DNA from: Dolomitihabitans soli
Lineage (GTDB): Bacteria; Actinomycetota; Actinomycetes; Streptosporangiales; Streptosporangiaceae
Assembly: GCF_022213955.1 (NCBI RefSeq)
Contig: NZ_JAKNTW010000040.1
Location: 1-64,000, forward strand
DNA: 64,000 bases
Reading direction: 5' to 3'
Shown: piece by piece, positions 16,973 to 25,956 of the stretch
Position numbering within the stretch: position 1 is the first letter of the stretch
Layout of the letters: each line of letters begins with the position of its first letter
Notes under the pieces: model-generated
Seen by the model: only the letters and a program-made list of their open reading frames with translations
Database searches by the model: none
Told to the model about the DNA's origin: nothing
Made by a program: the position numbers and the translations under genes

Positions 16973-17515
16973 TCACCTGCGCGAGTTGCGGATGGTCAGG
17001 CGGCCGTAGGTGAGCTCTCCGGTGAGGTGAACGTGCAGCTTGCCGGGACGTGCATAGGTGGCTGCCTTGCAGGTCACGCTGCCCCATTCGGTTCGCACCC
17101 CGTCGGTGTTCGCGCTCGCGCCGACGGGCAGGACGATCGCGGCGGAGCCGTACGTGAGCCAGAGCTCGATGTCCACCTGGGGATGGCGGATGAGGGCGTG
17201 GGACAGGTTGAGGCGTACCTTGCCGTATTCGGAGTCGATCCGTAGCAGGCGCGGGACCCGCCAGTCGCCCTCTCTCCTGATGCGTCCGTTTCTGGGCGTC
17301 AGGTGGACCATGTCGACCGTCAGGTCGGAGGTCATCGCGAGCAGGTCGTCGTGAGACTGCGCGGTGAGCGCCAGTTCGAGTCGTCGTTCCAGCTCACTGG
17401 CGGTGAGGCGTCCGTCGGCGAAGCTGTCCTGCAGGAGTTGGACGGACTTGTCGCGATCGTCGTCGGAGACCAGTGCCCGTGGTGCCACGCCCGTGGCCAC
17501 TTCGCGCGGGTTCAC
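16973..17515 (-). CDS. DUF1707 domain protein
   Basis: 180 residues. The N-terminal DUF1707 (SDDDRDKSVQLLQDSFADGRLTASELERRLE) is a SHOCT-like helical module, and the rest is a beta-rich part (RIDSEYGKVRLNLSHALI, VDIELWLTYGSAAIVLP) with repeated hydrophobic strands. GTG 17513-17515 overlaps the stop of the ABC permease (GTGA), so it is the last gene of that unit. Function unknown; membrane-associated stress sensing is a guess from related proteins. Confidence 0.8.
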   Translation of the reverse strand: MNPREVATGVAPRALVSDDDRDKSVQLLQDSFADGRLTASELERRLELALTAQSHDDLLAMTSDLTVDMVHLTPRNGRIRREGDWRVPRLLRIDSEYGKVRLNLSHALIRHPQVDIELWLTYGSAAIVLPVGASANTDGVRTEWGSVTCKAATYARPGKLHVHLTGELTYGRLTIRNSRR

Positions 17516-18315
17516 TGACTGACGGCTCTCTTGTACAGCCGCGTGGCCAGCGGCACGAACACGACCAGGAGCACGAGCGACCACAGTATCGACGCAAGCA
17601 CCGCGTGCTGCAGCGGCCAGGCGCTGGACACGGGCATGGCCGGGCTGGTGTTGCCGAACAGCTCGCGCGTGCCCTGGATGAGCGTGGAGATCGGGCTCCA
17701 TTCGGCGATCACCTTCAGCGGCCCGGGCAGGCGCGAGCTGTCGACGAAGGCGTTGGACAGGAAGATCAGCGGAAGGGACACGATGGTGGCCACGTTGTTG
17801 AACATCTCGGGCGTGCGCAGGGCCAGCGCGACCGTCGCCGTGACCCAGGAGAAGGCGTACGCGAACAGCAGCAGCACCAGGAATCCCAGGACCGCTTCGA
17901 GCGGCGAGGTGTGGATGCGCCATCCGACGAGCAGCCCGACGAGCGCCATGGTCACGATGCTGGTCACATTCGTGATCACGTCGCTGACGGTCTGGCCGGT
18001 CAGCACCGCCGAGGGTGACATCGGCAGGGTGCGGAACCGGTCGAAGATGCCTTTCTGCAGGTCCAGTGTGAGCGTGTAGCCGGTGATCTGCGCGCTGGTG
18101 GTGATCGTCATGACGAAGATGCCGGGGAGCAGGTATTCCGTGTACGACATGCCGGGCAGTTCGATCATGCTGCCGAAGACGTAGGCGAACAGCAGCACCA
18201 ACACGATCGGCAGCACAACCACGCCGCCGAGCAGGTCGGGTGCCCGCTTGATCTTCAACGCGTTGCGCTTGGTGATCGTCATGCCGTCGGCGAGTGCCAT
18301 CTGCAGGGTGTTCAT
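17512..18315 (-). CDS. ABC-2 type transporter permease (DrrB-like)
   Basis: 267 residues with six hydrophobic segments. The ABC-2 signature region (RFRTLPMSPSAVLTGQTVSD) and the late motif PLIFLSNAFVDSSRLPGPLKVIAEWSP match DrrB/daunorubicin-type permeases. It forms the channel of an exporter with the ATPase encoded just upstream; ATG 18313-18315 overlaps the ATPase stop (ATGA). Confidence 0.9.
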   Translation of the reverse strand: MNTLQMALADGMTITKRNALKIKRAPDLLGGVVVLPIVLVLLFAYVFGSMIELPGMSYTEYLLPGIFVMTITTSAQITGYTLTLDLQKGIFDRFRTLPMSPSAVLTGQTVSDVITNVTSIVTMALVGLLVGWRIHTSPLEAVLGFLVLLLFAYAFSWVTATVALALRTPEMFNNVATIVSLPLIFLSNAFVDSSRLPGPLKVIAEWSPISTLIQGTRELFGNTSPAMPVSSAWPLQHAVLASILWSLVLLVVFVPLATRLYKRAVSQ

Positions 18316-19277
18316 CGAACGGTCTCCTTGATCTTCTCGTCGGCCTCGTGTCCCGTGAGGGTCAGGAACACGTCGTCCAGGGTCGGCCGGCGCAGTCCGG
18401 CATCGCGTACGGTGATCCGTTCGGTGCTCAGGTGGCCGAGGGCCGTGGTCAGCGCGGCGGCGCCACCGGTGACCGGGATCGTGACCTGCAGGGCGGTGGC
18501 GTCGATCTGCATGTCCCCGACGGCCAGCGGTGCCAGCGTCCGCCTGACGGCCTCCAGGTCCGCCGCGCTCGTCACCGACAGCTCGATCCGGTCGCCGCCC
18601 ACCTGGTCCTTGAGCTCGTCGGCGGTGCCGAGAGCGATCACGTGGCCGTGGTCGACCACCCCGATGCGGTCGGCGAGCCGGTCGGCCTCCTCCATGTACT
18701 GGGTGGTGAGCAGCACCGTCGTGCCCGCCGTGACGAGTTCGGAGATGACGTCCCACAGGCTTGCCCGGGCCCGTGGGTCGAGACCGGTCGTGGGCTCGTC
18801 GAGGAACAGCACCGGCGGGCTGGCGACCAGCGCGCCGGCCAGGTCGAGCCGGCGTCGCATGCCTCCTGAATAGCCCTGCACCGGGCGGTCGCCCGCCTCC
18901 GTCAGGTCGAAGCGCTCCAGCAGCTCGCGGGCACGCTGCTTGGCGCGCTTGACGCCCAGGTGGTAGAGGCGGCCGACCATCTCCAGGTTCTCGGCGCCGG
19001 TGAGGTGGTCGTCGACGGCGGCGTACTGGCCGGACGCCCCGATGTGGGCACGCAGCCGGCGTGCGTCGCGGACGACGTCGAACCCGGCCACCTTGGCGTG
19101 CCCGGCGTCCGGTTTCAGCAGCGTGGTCAAGATTCGCACGGTGGTCGTCTTGCCGGCTCCGTTCGGGCCGAGGAGCCCGAACACCGTCCCTTCAGGGACG
19201 GTCAGCTCCATTCCGTCGAGGGCCACCACGTCGCCGTACTTCTTGACCAGGCCCTCGGCTACGATCGCGTCTGGCAT
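18312..19277 (-). CDS. ABC transporter ATP-binding protein (DrrA-like)
   Basis: 321 residues. Walker A is GPNGAGKTTT, the signature YSGGMRRRLDLA, Walker B VLFLDEPTTGLDP, and the switch His is replaced by TTQY after it, as in DrrA-type exporters. The C-terminal ~90 residues form the regulatory domain typical of this group. It powers export, with the permease at 17512, of a hydrophobic antibiotic or lipid. Start ATG 19275-19277, with GGAGATTCCC upstream. Confidence 0.9.
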   Translation of the reverse strand: MPDAIVAEGLVKKYGDVVALDGMELTVPEGTVFGLLGPNGAGKTTTVRILTTLLKPDAGHAKVAGFDVVRDARRLRAHIGASGQYAAVDDHLTGAENLEMVGRLYHLGVKRAKQRARELLERFDLTEAGDRPVQGYSGGMRRRLDLAGALVASPPVLFLDEPTTGLDPRARASLWDVISELVTAGTTVLLTTQYMEEADRLADRIGVVDHGHVIALGTADELKDQVGGDRIELSVTSAADLEAVRRTLAPLAVGDMQIDATALQVTIPVTGGAAALTTALGHLSTERITVRDAGLRRPTLDDVFLTLTGHEADEKIKETVR

Positions 19278-19294
19278 GGGAATCTCCTTGGGTG

Positions 19295-20182
19295 TCAGGA
19301 ACGATGGATGACGATGTCGCCGTAGGCGGTGTGCGCCCGCACCTCGACGACCTGATCGGACTGACCGGGATCGTCCGTGGGGTCCAGGGAGACGTCCACG
19401 GTGCCGTGCTCCGAGCTCACGTCCAGCCACGCGGCGGAGCCCTCCCGGATTCCGAGCTCCAGCCCGCCGCCGGTGGTCTCCATGACGACCGAGCCGGACA
19501 CCACCTCGCCGATCCGGACGCTGCCGTAGGCGGTCTTGGCGGCGACGTCGGCCAAGGCGCGATCGACGACGCTGTCGCCGTGGGCGGAGTTCAGGCGCAG
19601 GTCGCCGGTCACCTCGCGCAGGCGGATCTCGCCGTGTGAGGTCTTGACCACCGCCGTGCCGTCGATCTTGCCGATGCGGATGTCGCCGTTGGTCGTGGTG
19701 ACCTCGGCATGCCCGGTCGAGCGGGTGACCGAGATGTCGCCATGGGTGGAGCTCAGCCGCAGCCGGCGGGCCTGCTCGACCTGGATGTCGCCGTAGGAGG
19801 TGGTGAAGCTCACCTCGCCGAGCACGCCCCGGCAGCGGAGGCTCGCCGCCGTCTTGGCGTCGATGCGGGAGCCCGCCGGAAGGTCGACCGTCACGTCGAC
19901 CGAGCCACCCCCGCCGAGCAGCAGCGACTCCACCAGTTTGTCGAGCGAAAAGCCCCAGCCGGACATCGGAGTGGCTCGATCCTTGGCCGCCCGCACCAGG
20001 AGCCTGCCGTCGGCGTACTCGACCTGGGTGTGCTCGGCGGCTTGCACGTCGGCGTCGCTGAACTCGTCGCTCGGGCGGATCTCGACGACGGTGTCGGCGC
20101 GGTCGCTCGCGTTGATCCGGACATTGGCGGTCGCCACGTCGATGATGGCGAGAATCGGTTCTGGGCTGTCGAAGGTCGGCAC
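19295..20182 (-). CDS. DUF4097 (adhesin-like beta-helix) protein
   Basis: 295 residues. Most of the chain is a series of ~18-residue beta repeats with pattern T(S/A)(Y/H)GDI: TTSYGDIQVEQ, SSTHGDISVTR, TTNGDIRIGK, TSHGEIRLRE, NSAHGDSVVDR, KTAYGSVRIGE. This is a DUF4097 putative-adhesin beta helix. No signal peptide, so the location is unclear. GTG 20180-20182 has AAGGAGGGG at good distance; ATG 20213-20215, overlapping the upstream stop, is the alternative. It is cotranscribed with the RHH regulator and the ABC exporter. Confidence 0.85.
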   Translation of the reverse strand: MPTFDSPEPILAIIDVATANVRINASDRADTVVEIRPSDEFSDADVQAAEHTQVEYADGRLLVRAAKDRATPMSGWGFSLDKLVESLLLGGGGSVDVTVDLPAGSRIDAKTAASLRCRGVLGEVSFTTSYGDIQVEQARRLRLSSTHGDISVTRSTGHAEVTTTNGDIRIGKIDGTAVVKTSHGEIRLREVTGDLRLNSAHGDSVVDRALADVAAKTAYGSVRIGEVVSGSVVMETTGGGLELGIREGSAAWLDVSSEHGTVDVSLDPTDDPGQSDQVVEVRAHTAYGDIVIHRS

Positions 20183-20214
20183 TGCGGTCCCCTCCTTACG
20201 AGTTGGCGTGGTCA

Positions 20215-20742
20215 TCAGCGCACCCAGCCGCTGTAGCGATTACCGGTCTGCTGGGTCGCCCGCCGGGCGGAGCGGCGGCCGGCGTCGCCCGGGTCGAGCG
20301 CGGCGGCGACGGCGCGGACCAGCCAGGAGTTGACCGATAGCCCGTCCCGGGCGGCCGCCTCCTCGATGCGCGGCTTGAGGTGCTCGGGGACCCGCAGCGA
20401 GATCCGGGAGGTCCCGCCCTCGTCGGCGTCCGTGGGTGGTGGCAGGGCGGGCGGCCGCTCGTACCGCTCGATCTCGTCCGCCTCCTCGAACGGCCGTCCG
20501 GCTCGTGGCGTCACGACGAAGCCGGGGTCGCGTCCACGCAGGCGTACCTCGACCGAGCCGGGTGCGAGCTCCTGGGTGATCTCGTCCGCGGCGGCGGACA
20601 GGGCCTCCAGCAGGGCGAGCCGGGTGGCCGACTCGAGCGTTGCGGCGAGGCGCTCGGCCAGCGCGCGAGCTTCCTCGCCGCCCGCTCCGGCAGCGATGGC
20701 GAGTTCGCGGCGGAGGTGATCGACATACGGCGAAAGGTCCAT
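20215..20742 (-). CDS. Ribbon-helix-helix DNA-binding protein
   Basis: 175 residues. The C-terminal ~50 residues are a CopG/Arc/HicB-like ribbon-helix-helix: SRISLRVPEHLKPRIEEAA, DGLSVNSWLVRAVAAAL, then a basic tail. The N-terminal part has a long helix rich in Ala/Glu and the segment VEVRLRGRDPGFVV. It is the first gene of the DUF4097-ABC-DUF1707 unit and probably represses it through the tandem gacgtcac sites that abut its start codon. Confidence 0.75.
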   Translation of the reverse strand: MDLSPYVDHLRRELAIAAGAGGEEARALAERLAATLESATRLALLEALSAAADEITQELAPGSVEVRLRGRDPGFVVTPRAGRPFEEADEIERYERPPALPPPTDADEGGTSRISLRVPEHLKPRIEEAAARDGLSVNSWLVRAVAAALDPGDAGRRSARRATQQTGNRYSGWVR

Positions 20743-20774
20743 GACGTCACTATGACATCACAGCGACGTCACTA
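20743..20774. promoter_or_regulatory. Tandem gacgtcac operator sites
   Basis: gacgtcacta at 20743-20752 and again at 20765-20774, with gacatcac at 20754-20761 between them; the spacing is 11 bp, one helical turn. They touch the start codon of the ribbon-helix-helix gene. RHH proteins bind side by side to such short repeats, so this is its likely autoregulatory operator. Confidence 0.65.
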
Positions 20775-21270
20775 CAAGGCGCTCTACTGATGTCGTGAAT
20801 GACGCCACTTGGCCAATGATGACGAGGGGAACGGGAAGCCGGCGAGTGCCAGGGACTGTGCCACCCGCTCTGACCTGCGACTAAGGGGAAAGGGCGGTAG
20901 GGGCGTTCGGCTGCGGGGTAGCGTCTGCGGGAGGCGATGTCAGCCTCTTCGAAGCCATATCTCGGCTATCTGGCGATGGCGCGAACCCTGCAGCGCAGGG
21001 CGTTCTTCACCGGTGAGTGCACCAACTGCCTGCAGCGCTCGTGTCCGTCGACATGATCGGCACCAGGTTGTCGGACTGCTGCCCGACCTCCGGCGGTCCG
21101 TCCGACGTGCTGGGTGGCAAGGCGGTCATCGACCGGCTGAACGGCCGGCGACCGCGTACGACGCGAAGGCCACCTGGACCACCTGGCGTACCAGGATGAT
21201 CGGCCATTCGTACGAGGGATCGCTCGTACGCCTGCGTAATGCTCTGAGCCTGCTGGTTAGGGTGACGCTT
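20775..21270. other. Intergenic stretch with no supported gene
   Basis: Between the RHH operator and the ASCH gene I see no frame with convincing start, domain or codon pattern on either strand. Some stretches (around 21000-21180) look like decayed coding DNA but cannot be assigned. A further gatgtcgtgaatgacgccac at about 20788 may be a degenerate half-site of the RHH operator. Confidence 0.5.
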
Positions 21271-21723
21271 ATGACGTCTGACTCCAGCAGGCTGGTCGAC
21301 CCTGCCTCCTTGCCCAAGGCCGAGTTCGCCTTCCCCGGCCCGCTACGTGACAGGCTTGTCGCAGACATCCTCGACGGCCGCAAGACTGCCACGACCAGTC
21401 TGGCCGCCGATTATGAGCTTGAGGGCAAAGCGCTGCCTGAGATCGGCGAGCGATCGGCGGTGGTGGACTCCGCCGACCGCCCGGCCGCTCTCATTGAGGT
21501 GACGAGCGTGCGGGTTGTGCCGCTGGGGGAGGTAGATACGGCCCATGCGGTGGACGAGGGCGCGGGCCACACGACGGTCGCGCAGTGGCGTGCGGCCCAT
21601 GAGGAGTTCTGGCACGGTCAGGAGATGCGCTCGGCGCTGGGCGATGCCACTTTCACCGTGGACGACACCACCCCAGTGATCCTGGAACGTTTCCGCGTCG
21701 TCGCCGACCTTCGTACGCCCTGA
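21271..21723 (+). CDS. ASCH-domain protein
   Basis: 150 residues. FPGPLRDRLVADILDGRKTATTSL and the later EVTSVRVVPLGEVD, GAGHTTVAQWRAAHEEFW match the ASCH superfamily (PUA-like beta barrel), proposed to bind RNA or modified nucleosides; some ASCH proteins hydrolyse N4-acetylcytidine. ATG 21271 is used; an in-frame GTG nine bases upstream is possible. It stands alone. Confidence 0.8.
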   Translation: MTSDSSRLVDPASLPKAEFAFPGPLRDRLVADILDGRKTATTSLAADYELEGKALPEIGERSAVVDSADRPAALIEVTSVRVVPLGEVDTAHAVDEGAGHTTVAQWRAAHEEFWHGQEMRSALGDATFTVDDTTPVILERFRVVADLRTP

Positions 21724-21894
21724 CGGCCAGGCCCCGGACGAGACGAGACCCGCAGGCCCGTCACCGCCCAAAGAGCTGCAGGTGCCGGGCGCGCCACTGG
21801 GCCGGTGGTGCGCCGCGGCGCGCCACCGGCCCCGGCCGGGTGGGCGTCGGCGTCATTGCTCGACCCACCGATTGCTCATCGGGTCGAGATGCGG

Positions 21895-23277
21895 TCAGCA
21901 GACCTGGATTTTTATGGACATTTCGCGAGGTGTGCCGGGGCGGAGAAGCCAGAAGGTGGCCGTGTGCGTGCCGGATTTGGTGAACCTTAGTGGGGCGGTG
22001 ATGCTGAATGGGCCCTTGGGACCGAATCGGGTGCTCACACCGACCTCACGGCCATCGAGGACCCAGCGGTATCTCAGCGGGTCGGTGTCGTCGACGACGT
22101 TCACTCGGGCCGCTGCGCGGACGCCGCTCAGATGGCAGGTGCCATTCTTGCTGCCCTGTGCTCGCAGGCTACTGATCACGGCGGCCGCGGATGCCGGGTC
22201 GGTCGTCGACGTCGCATTGCCGACGGTCGGGGCCGGCGAGGAGTTCGTGGCGGAACTCGGTGGCGGGTTCTGTGCCGCGTCGGAGGCTCCGGTGATCGGC
22301 GAACCCGTGACCCCGGGACGATTCGTGGATTGGCCTGGGCCTTCTTGAGGGCGGAGCAACATGGTCGCGCCGAGGGTGACGAAGGTGACGACGACGGCGG
22401 TGCCGGCTACGAGGAGGCCGGTGTGCAGGCGTGCCGTACGGATGGCGGGTTTGGTGTCGGTGGCCAGGTCGGAGGGGACGGGCGGCCGTACGCGTTGCTC
22501 GCCCAGCAGTTGGAGGAGCACGTCCTGCATGGTGGGACGGCGGGACGGCTCCTTGGCCAGGCAGTTGGTGACGATGGAACGCATGGGTTCGGCCATGTCA
22601 CCGAGGTCGGGGGCGGCGTGCAGGATGCGGGCGACGACGGCGGGCAGGTGGTCGGAGCCGAAGGGCGGACGGCCGGCGGCGGCGAAGACCATCACCGAGC
22701 CCCAGGCGAACACGTCGGCGGCGGGCCCGGTGTAGTGGCCGCCGAGCTGTTCCGGCGCCATGTAGGCGGGGGTGCCGACGATGCTGCTGGTGACGGTGAG
22801 GGAGGCCTCGGTGTCGCGGGCGATGCCGAAGTCGATGACGCGGGGCCCGTCCTTGGCGAGCAGTACGTTGGCCGGTTTGAAGTCGCGGTGCACGATTCCG
22901 GCCCGATGCACAGCGGTGAGCGCCGTCGCGGTGGAGACCGCCACCCGGTGGAGTGCGGGGCCGTGGTGGACGCCGGCCTGCTGCAGCGAGAGCCCTTCGA
23001 TGTATTCGGTGACGATGTACGGTCGCCGGCCCTCGAAGGAGGCGTCGAGTACCTGGGCGACGCAGAACGGATCGACCCGCTGGGCGGCGGCCAACTCCTT
23101 GGCGAACCGCTCGCGTACCTGGTCGGAGACCACGCCGTGCAGCACCTTGACCGCTACGTACCTCCCGTCCTGAGCCTGGCCCAGGTAGACGATGCCCTGC
23201 CCGCCGACGCCTAGACGGCCCACCAGCCGATACTGGGCGATCGCGGATGGATCATCCGGATATAGGGGCTCAGGCAT
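21895..23277 (-). CDS. Membrane Ser/Thr protein kinase (PASTA-less, Hanks type)
   Basis: 460 residues. The kinase domain (about 15-270) is intact: G-loop GRLGVGGQG, Lys in VAVKVL, catalytic loop HRDFKPANVLL, DFG, APE in YMAPEQLGG. One membrane helix (LLVAGTAVVVTFVTLGATMLL) near residue 290 is followed by a Pro/Ser/Thr-rich linker and an extracellular beta-sandwich-like domain (GTCHLSGVRAAARVNVVDD, then FSITAPLRFTKSGTHTATFW) containing two Cys. The outside part probably senses a ligand. It stands alone. Confidence 0.9.
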   Translation of the reverse strand: MPEPLYPDDPSAIAQYRLVGRLGVGGQGIVYLGQAQDGRYVAVKVLHGVVSDQVRERFAKELAAAQRVDPFCVAQVLDASFEGRRPYIVTEYIEGLSLQQAGVHHGPALHRVAVSTATALTAVHRAGIVHRDFKPANVLLAKDGPRVIDFGIARDTEASLTVTSSIVGTPAYMAPEQLGGHYTGPAADVFAWGSVMVFAAAGRPPFGSDHLPAVVARILHAAPDLGDMAEPMRSIVTNCLAKEPSRRPTMQDVLLQLLGEQRVRPPVPSDLATDTKPAIRTARLHTGLLVAGTAVVVTFVTLGATMLLRPQEGPGQSTNRPGVTGSPITGASDAAQNPPPSSATNSSPAPTVGNATSTTDPASAAAVISSLRAQGSKNGTCHLSGVRAAARVNVVDDTDPLRYRWVLDGREVGVSTRFGPKGPFSITAPLRFTKSGTHTATFWLLRPGTPREMSIKIQVC

Positions 23278-23397
23278 GGTTCATGACCTTAATACAGGCT
23301 CTGTCGGGTCCCGTGAATTTCGCACGAAAGAGGGCCGGACCCGCTCGTATTCAGCCTTCGAGTCAGCCCCAACCCAGCCGCCAAGCGAGGACAAGAG

Positions 23398-23619
23398 GTG
23401 ACGACCACCGGCAACTGCGGTGGGGGCACGAAGCTCAAGGCCGTGCTCAGCGGGTTCAACGGCAAGCCGGTGCTTGAGAACATCCGCATCACCAACGACG
23501 ACCCTGACGGTTTCGTGGCGAAGGCGACCCTCTCCAAGACGGTCGGCAACGGCGTCGGCCCCGTCTTCGTCGACTGCGGCGGCGAAGCAGGCGTGACCCT
23601 CCTGGTCACCCACGTCTGA
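23398..23619 (+). CDS. Small hypothetical protein (73 aa)
   Basis: GTG at 23398 behind AGAG. The sequence resembles a small secreted beta-protein (NCGGGTKLKAVLSGFNGKPV, then FVDCGGEAGVTLLVTHV) with two CGG motifs, but no signal peptide precedes it. It may be the remainder of a truncated exported protein. A hairpin at 23648 follows. Confidence 0.4.
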   Translation: MTTTGNCGGGTKLKAVLSGFNGKPVLENIRITNDDPDGFVAKATLSKTVGNGVGPVFVDCGGEAGVTLLVTHV

Positions 23620-23647
23620 TCTGGACTCCCGGCACGGGCGCCCGAAA

Positions 23648-23679
23648 CACCGGCGGGTCACAGGAGCGATCCGCCGGTG
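23648..23679. terminator. Hairpin terminator
   Basis: caccggcgg (23648-23656) pairs with ccgccggtg (23671-23679) over a 14-nt loop, 28 bp after the stop at 23619. No T-run. Beyond it, up to 23935, I see no further gene. Confidence 0.55.
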
Positions 23680-23935
23680 GAGTCGCCTGCCATGGACCCG
23701 AATGGAACCCGATTCGACCTCAGGCCGGTGGCCGCCCCTGCGGTAAGGGAGTCGCCGCAGATCAAGATCTGAGGCTCTGAGCTGCCCCCGTGGCTGCTGT
23801 ACTTTCCTCCTGTACGGCAAACGCCCCGACCCGCTCCGGCAACCAGCGCGTCGCCGCACTCTGCTGCTGCACGAGCATCCCGTGTACAGGTTCGCGTTTT
23901 CAGCCGGGCCGCGCTCAAAGGTAGATGGTCAAGCG

Positions 23936-24564
23936 ATGTCCAGTGCTCCTGCCAGCCCGTCCCGTCGCCAGGATGAACCGACCTGGTCCCGCACGCCGCC
24001 CGGCCGGCCGTTCTACGCCGTGGTCTCGCTGGTGGTACTGATCAGCTTCTACGGCGTCAGCGTGCCCCAGTGGTACACCGAGACTCTGGTCTTCATGTTC
24101 TTCGCCTTCCTCCTGCTGGCCCCCTACTGGTTCATCCGCCTGTCCGTGGCGTCGTGGTTGGTCCGGCCGTCGATGACGGGCAAGCGGTTACGTCGCTGGC
24201 TGCCGGGACCGCTCATCTTCCTCGGGGTACTGGGCACGCTCTACATCGACGCCCCCTCTGGGTACGGTTCACCCTGTCCGAGCCCAGCCTGGAACAACAT
24301 GCGAAGACCCTCGCCAACGACGGGACGCACAGCCCCGGATGCCGATGGGCAGGGCTGTACAACGTCTGCGACGGGTACGGCGGCGCGGGCGAAGCCATCC
24401 CCGGCGGCGCCCGATTCTTGGTCGAGGACGCATACATCAACCCATCGAGAGGCTTCGTCTGGTTGCCCGACGGCCGACGACCGACCGTCGAGGAAGACGA
24501 CTCGAACATCTACTTCCACCTGACCGGCCCTTGGTGGGCCTGGAAGGCATGGGACGGATGGTGA
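23936..24564 (+). pseudogene. Frameshifted small membrane protein
   Basis: ATG 23936 opens a protein with two membrane helices (FYAVVSLVVLISFYGVS, TLVFMFFAFLLLAPYWF) and a third (GPLIFLGVLGTLYIDAP). At about 24252-24256, in a run of five C, the frame must shift by one base; the continuing frame (LWVRFTLSEPSLEQHAKTL, LYNVCDGYGGAGEAIPGG, GPWWAWKAWDGW) runs to a stop at 24562-24564. Six C instead of five would restore one ~209-residue protein. It is either a real disruption or a sequencing slip. Family unknown. Confidence 0.6.
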
Positions 24565-24747
24565 CCAGCGGACCTGCGTCTACCTCGGCGACCAGCCGGG
24601 TGAGCAGCGCGCGGCGTTGCACGGCGTGATCCACTGGAGACTTTCTCCGACCAACGACCATGCCCGGCGCCGCGCGGCGGGGGCGCCGCAGCTTGGGCGG
24701 CGATAATTCGATATAGCACGAATCATTGCGGCGATACGGTTTCGTCC

Positions 24748-25632
24748 ATGCAACAGGTCATAGAAGCGCAGATGGACCGGCGGGCGCTCGCCGCCGCAGG
24801 TGTGACGGTCGTGCTGTGGGCGTCGGCCTTCGTGTCCATCCGCAGTGCCGGGCAGTTCTATTCTCCTGGCGCGCTGGCTCTGGGGCGGCTGCTGGTCGCG
24901 GCGTTGGCTCTTGGTGTGATCCTCGTCGCGCGAGGCGAGAGGTGGCCGGCGCGTAAGGCGTGGCCTGGCATCGTGGTGTCCGGGGTGTTGTGGTTCGGCG
25001 TCTACATGGTCGCTCTCAACTGGGGTGAGCAGAAGGTCGATGCGGGCACCGCCGCGATGATCATCAACATCGGACCACTGCTGATCGCATTGCTCGCCGG
25101 CTGGTTCCTGCACGAGGGATTCCCCCACAAGCTGCTGATCGGCATGGCCGTCTCGCTCGCCGGCGCGGTGGTCGTGGGGCTCTCCAAGTCCGAGGGCGGC
25201 GCTTCCTCGATCCTGGGCGTCGCGCTGTGCGTGGTGGCCGCCCTGTCCTGGGCGGTGGCCATCCTGGCGCAGAAACCCGCGCTGCGGCACGCTTCCGCGT
25301 TGCAAGTGACCACCTTCGGTTGCGCGGTCGGGGCGATCGTCTGCCTGCCGTTCACGGGGCAGCTGGTGAGCCAGGTAGCCCAGGCGCCGATGGCGGCGAC
25401 GCTGAACGTCGTCTTCCTCGGTGTCTTCCCCACCGCGCTGGCCTTCACCACCTGGGCCTACGCCCTGTCCAGGACTACGGCGGGCAACATGGGCGCCACC
25501 ACCTACCTCGTCCCCATTCTGGTGGTGCTGATGTCGTGGGTGCTGCTCAGCGAGATTCCCGGCTGGCTCACCTTTGCCGGAGGCGCCCTCTGCCTGATCG
25601 GGGTCGCCATCTCCAGACGGACGCGAGGGTAG
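24748..25632 (+). CDS. EamA/DMT-family membrane transporter
   Basis: 294 residues with ten hydrophobic helices in two EamA repeats; landmarks are VVLWASAFVSIRSAG, MIINIGPLLIALLAGW and GVFPTALAFTTWAYALSRT, then YLVPILVVLMSWVLLSE. Members export amino acids or metabolites. Start ATG 24748; ATG 24772 is a possible alternative. Monocistronic as far as can be seen. Confidence 0.9.
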   Translation: MQQVIEAQMDRRALAAAGVTVVLWASAFVSIRSAGQFYSPGALALGRLLVAALALGVILVARGERWPARKAWPGIVVSGVLWFGVYMVALNWGEQKVDAGTAAMIINIGPLLIALLAGWFLHEGFPHKLLIGMAVSLAGAVVVGLSKSEGGASSILGVALCVVAALSWAVAILAQKPALRHASALQVTTFGCAVGAIVCLPFTGQLVSQVAQAPMAATLNVVFLGVFPTALAFTTWAYALSRTTAGNMGATTYLVPILVVLMSWVLLSEIPGWLTFAGGALCLIGVAISRRTRG

Positions 25633-25956
25633 CGCGGTGGACGCCGCTCTACCTATCTGTCGTGCGGCGACAGACGCCACACGCATGCTCATCCAGAACG
25701 CCAACAGCGACTGGAACAACCCATCGCCGTCTTCACCGACGTCCTCGAAGCCGAATTATGCGCCACCTGATCCCCCTGACACCCTCCTAACCAGAGGTAT
25801 GACCTGCGAGACCTCGGAGGCCCTGACCGGGTGCTGCGCGGCTGTCCGGTTCACCGGGGCCTTGCACATCGCCTCATGGTCCATAGCGTCCTCATGTTCG
25901 CCACCGCCCTACCGTGCACGGCAGCTTCGCCGCCCTGAAAGGTGTCGAACCATCCT
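25633..25956. other. Gap without a recognisable gene
   Basis: The 324 bp between the EamA stop and the tautomerase stop lack a convincing frame on either strand and show mixed codon bias, as in decayed coding DNA. No hairpin with a good stem was found. Confidence 0.45.

Noticed and set aside
20809-21270. Long N-terminal extension of the ASCH protein
   Set aside because: The frame is open but the residues before 21271 show no domain and have shadow-like composition; ASCH proteins begin near the chosen ATG.
24580-24747. Minus-strand start of a protein (HAVQRRALLTRLVAEVDAG)
   Set aside because: It looks coding-like for ~25 residues but has no continuation or partner; too short to support.
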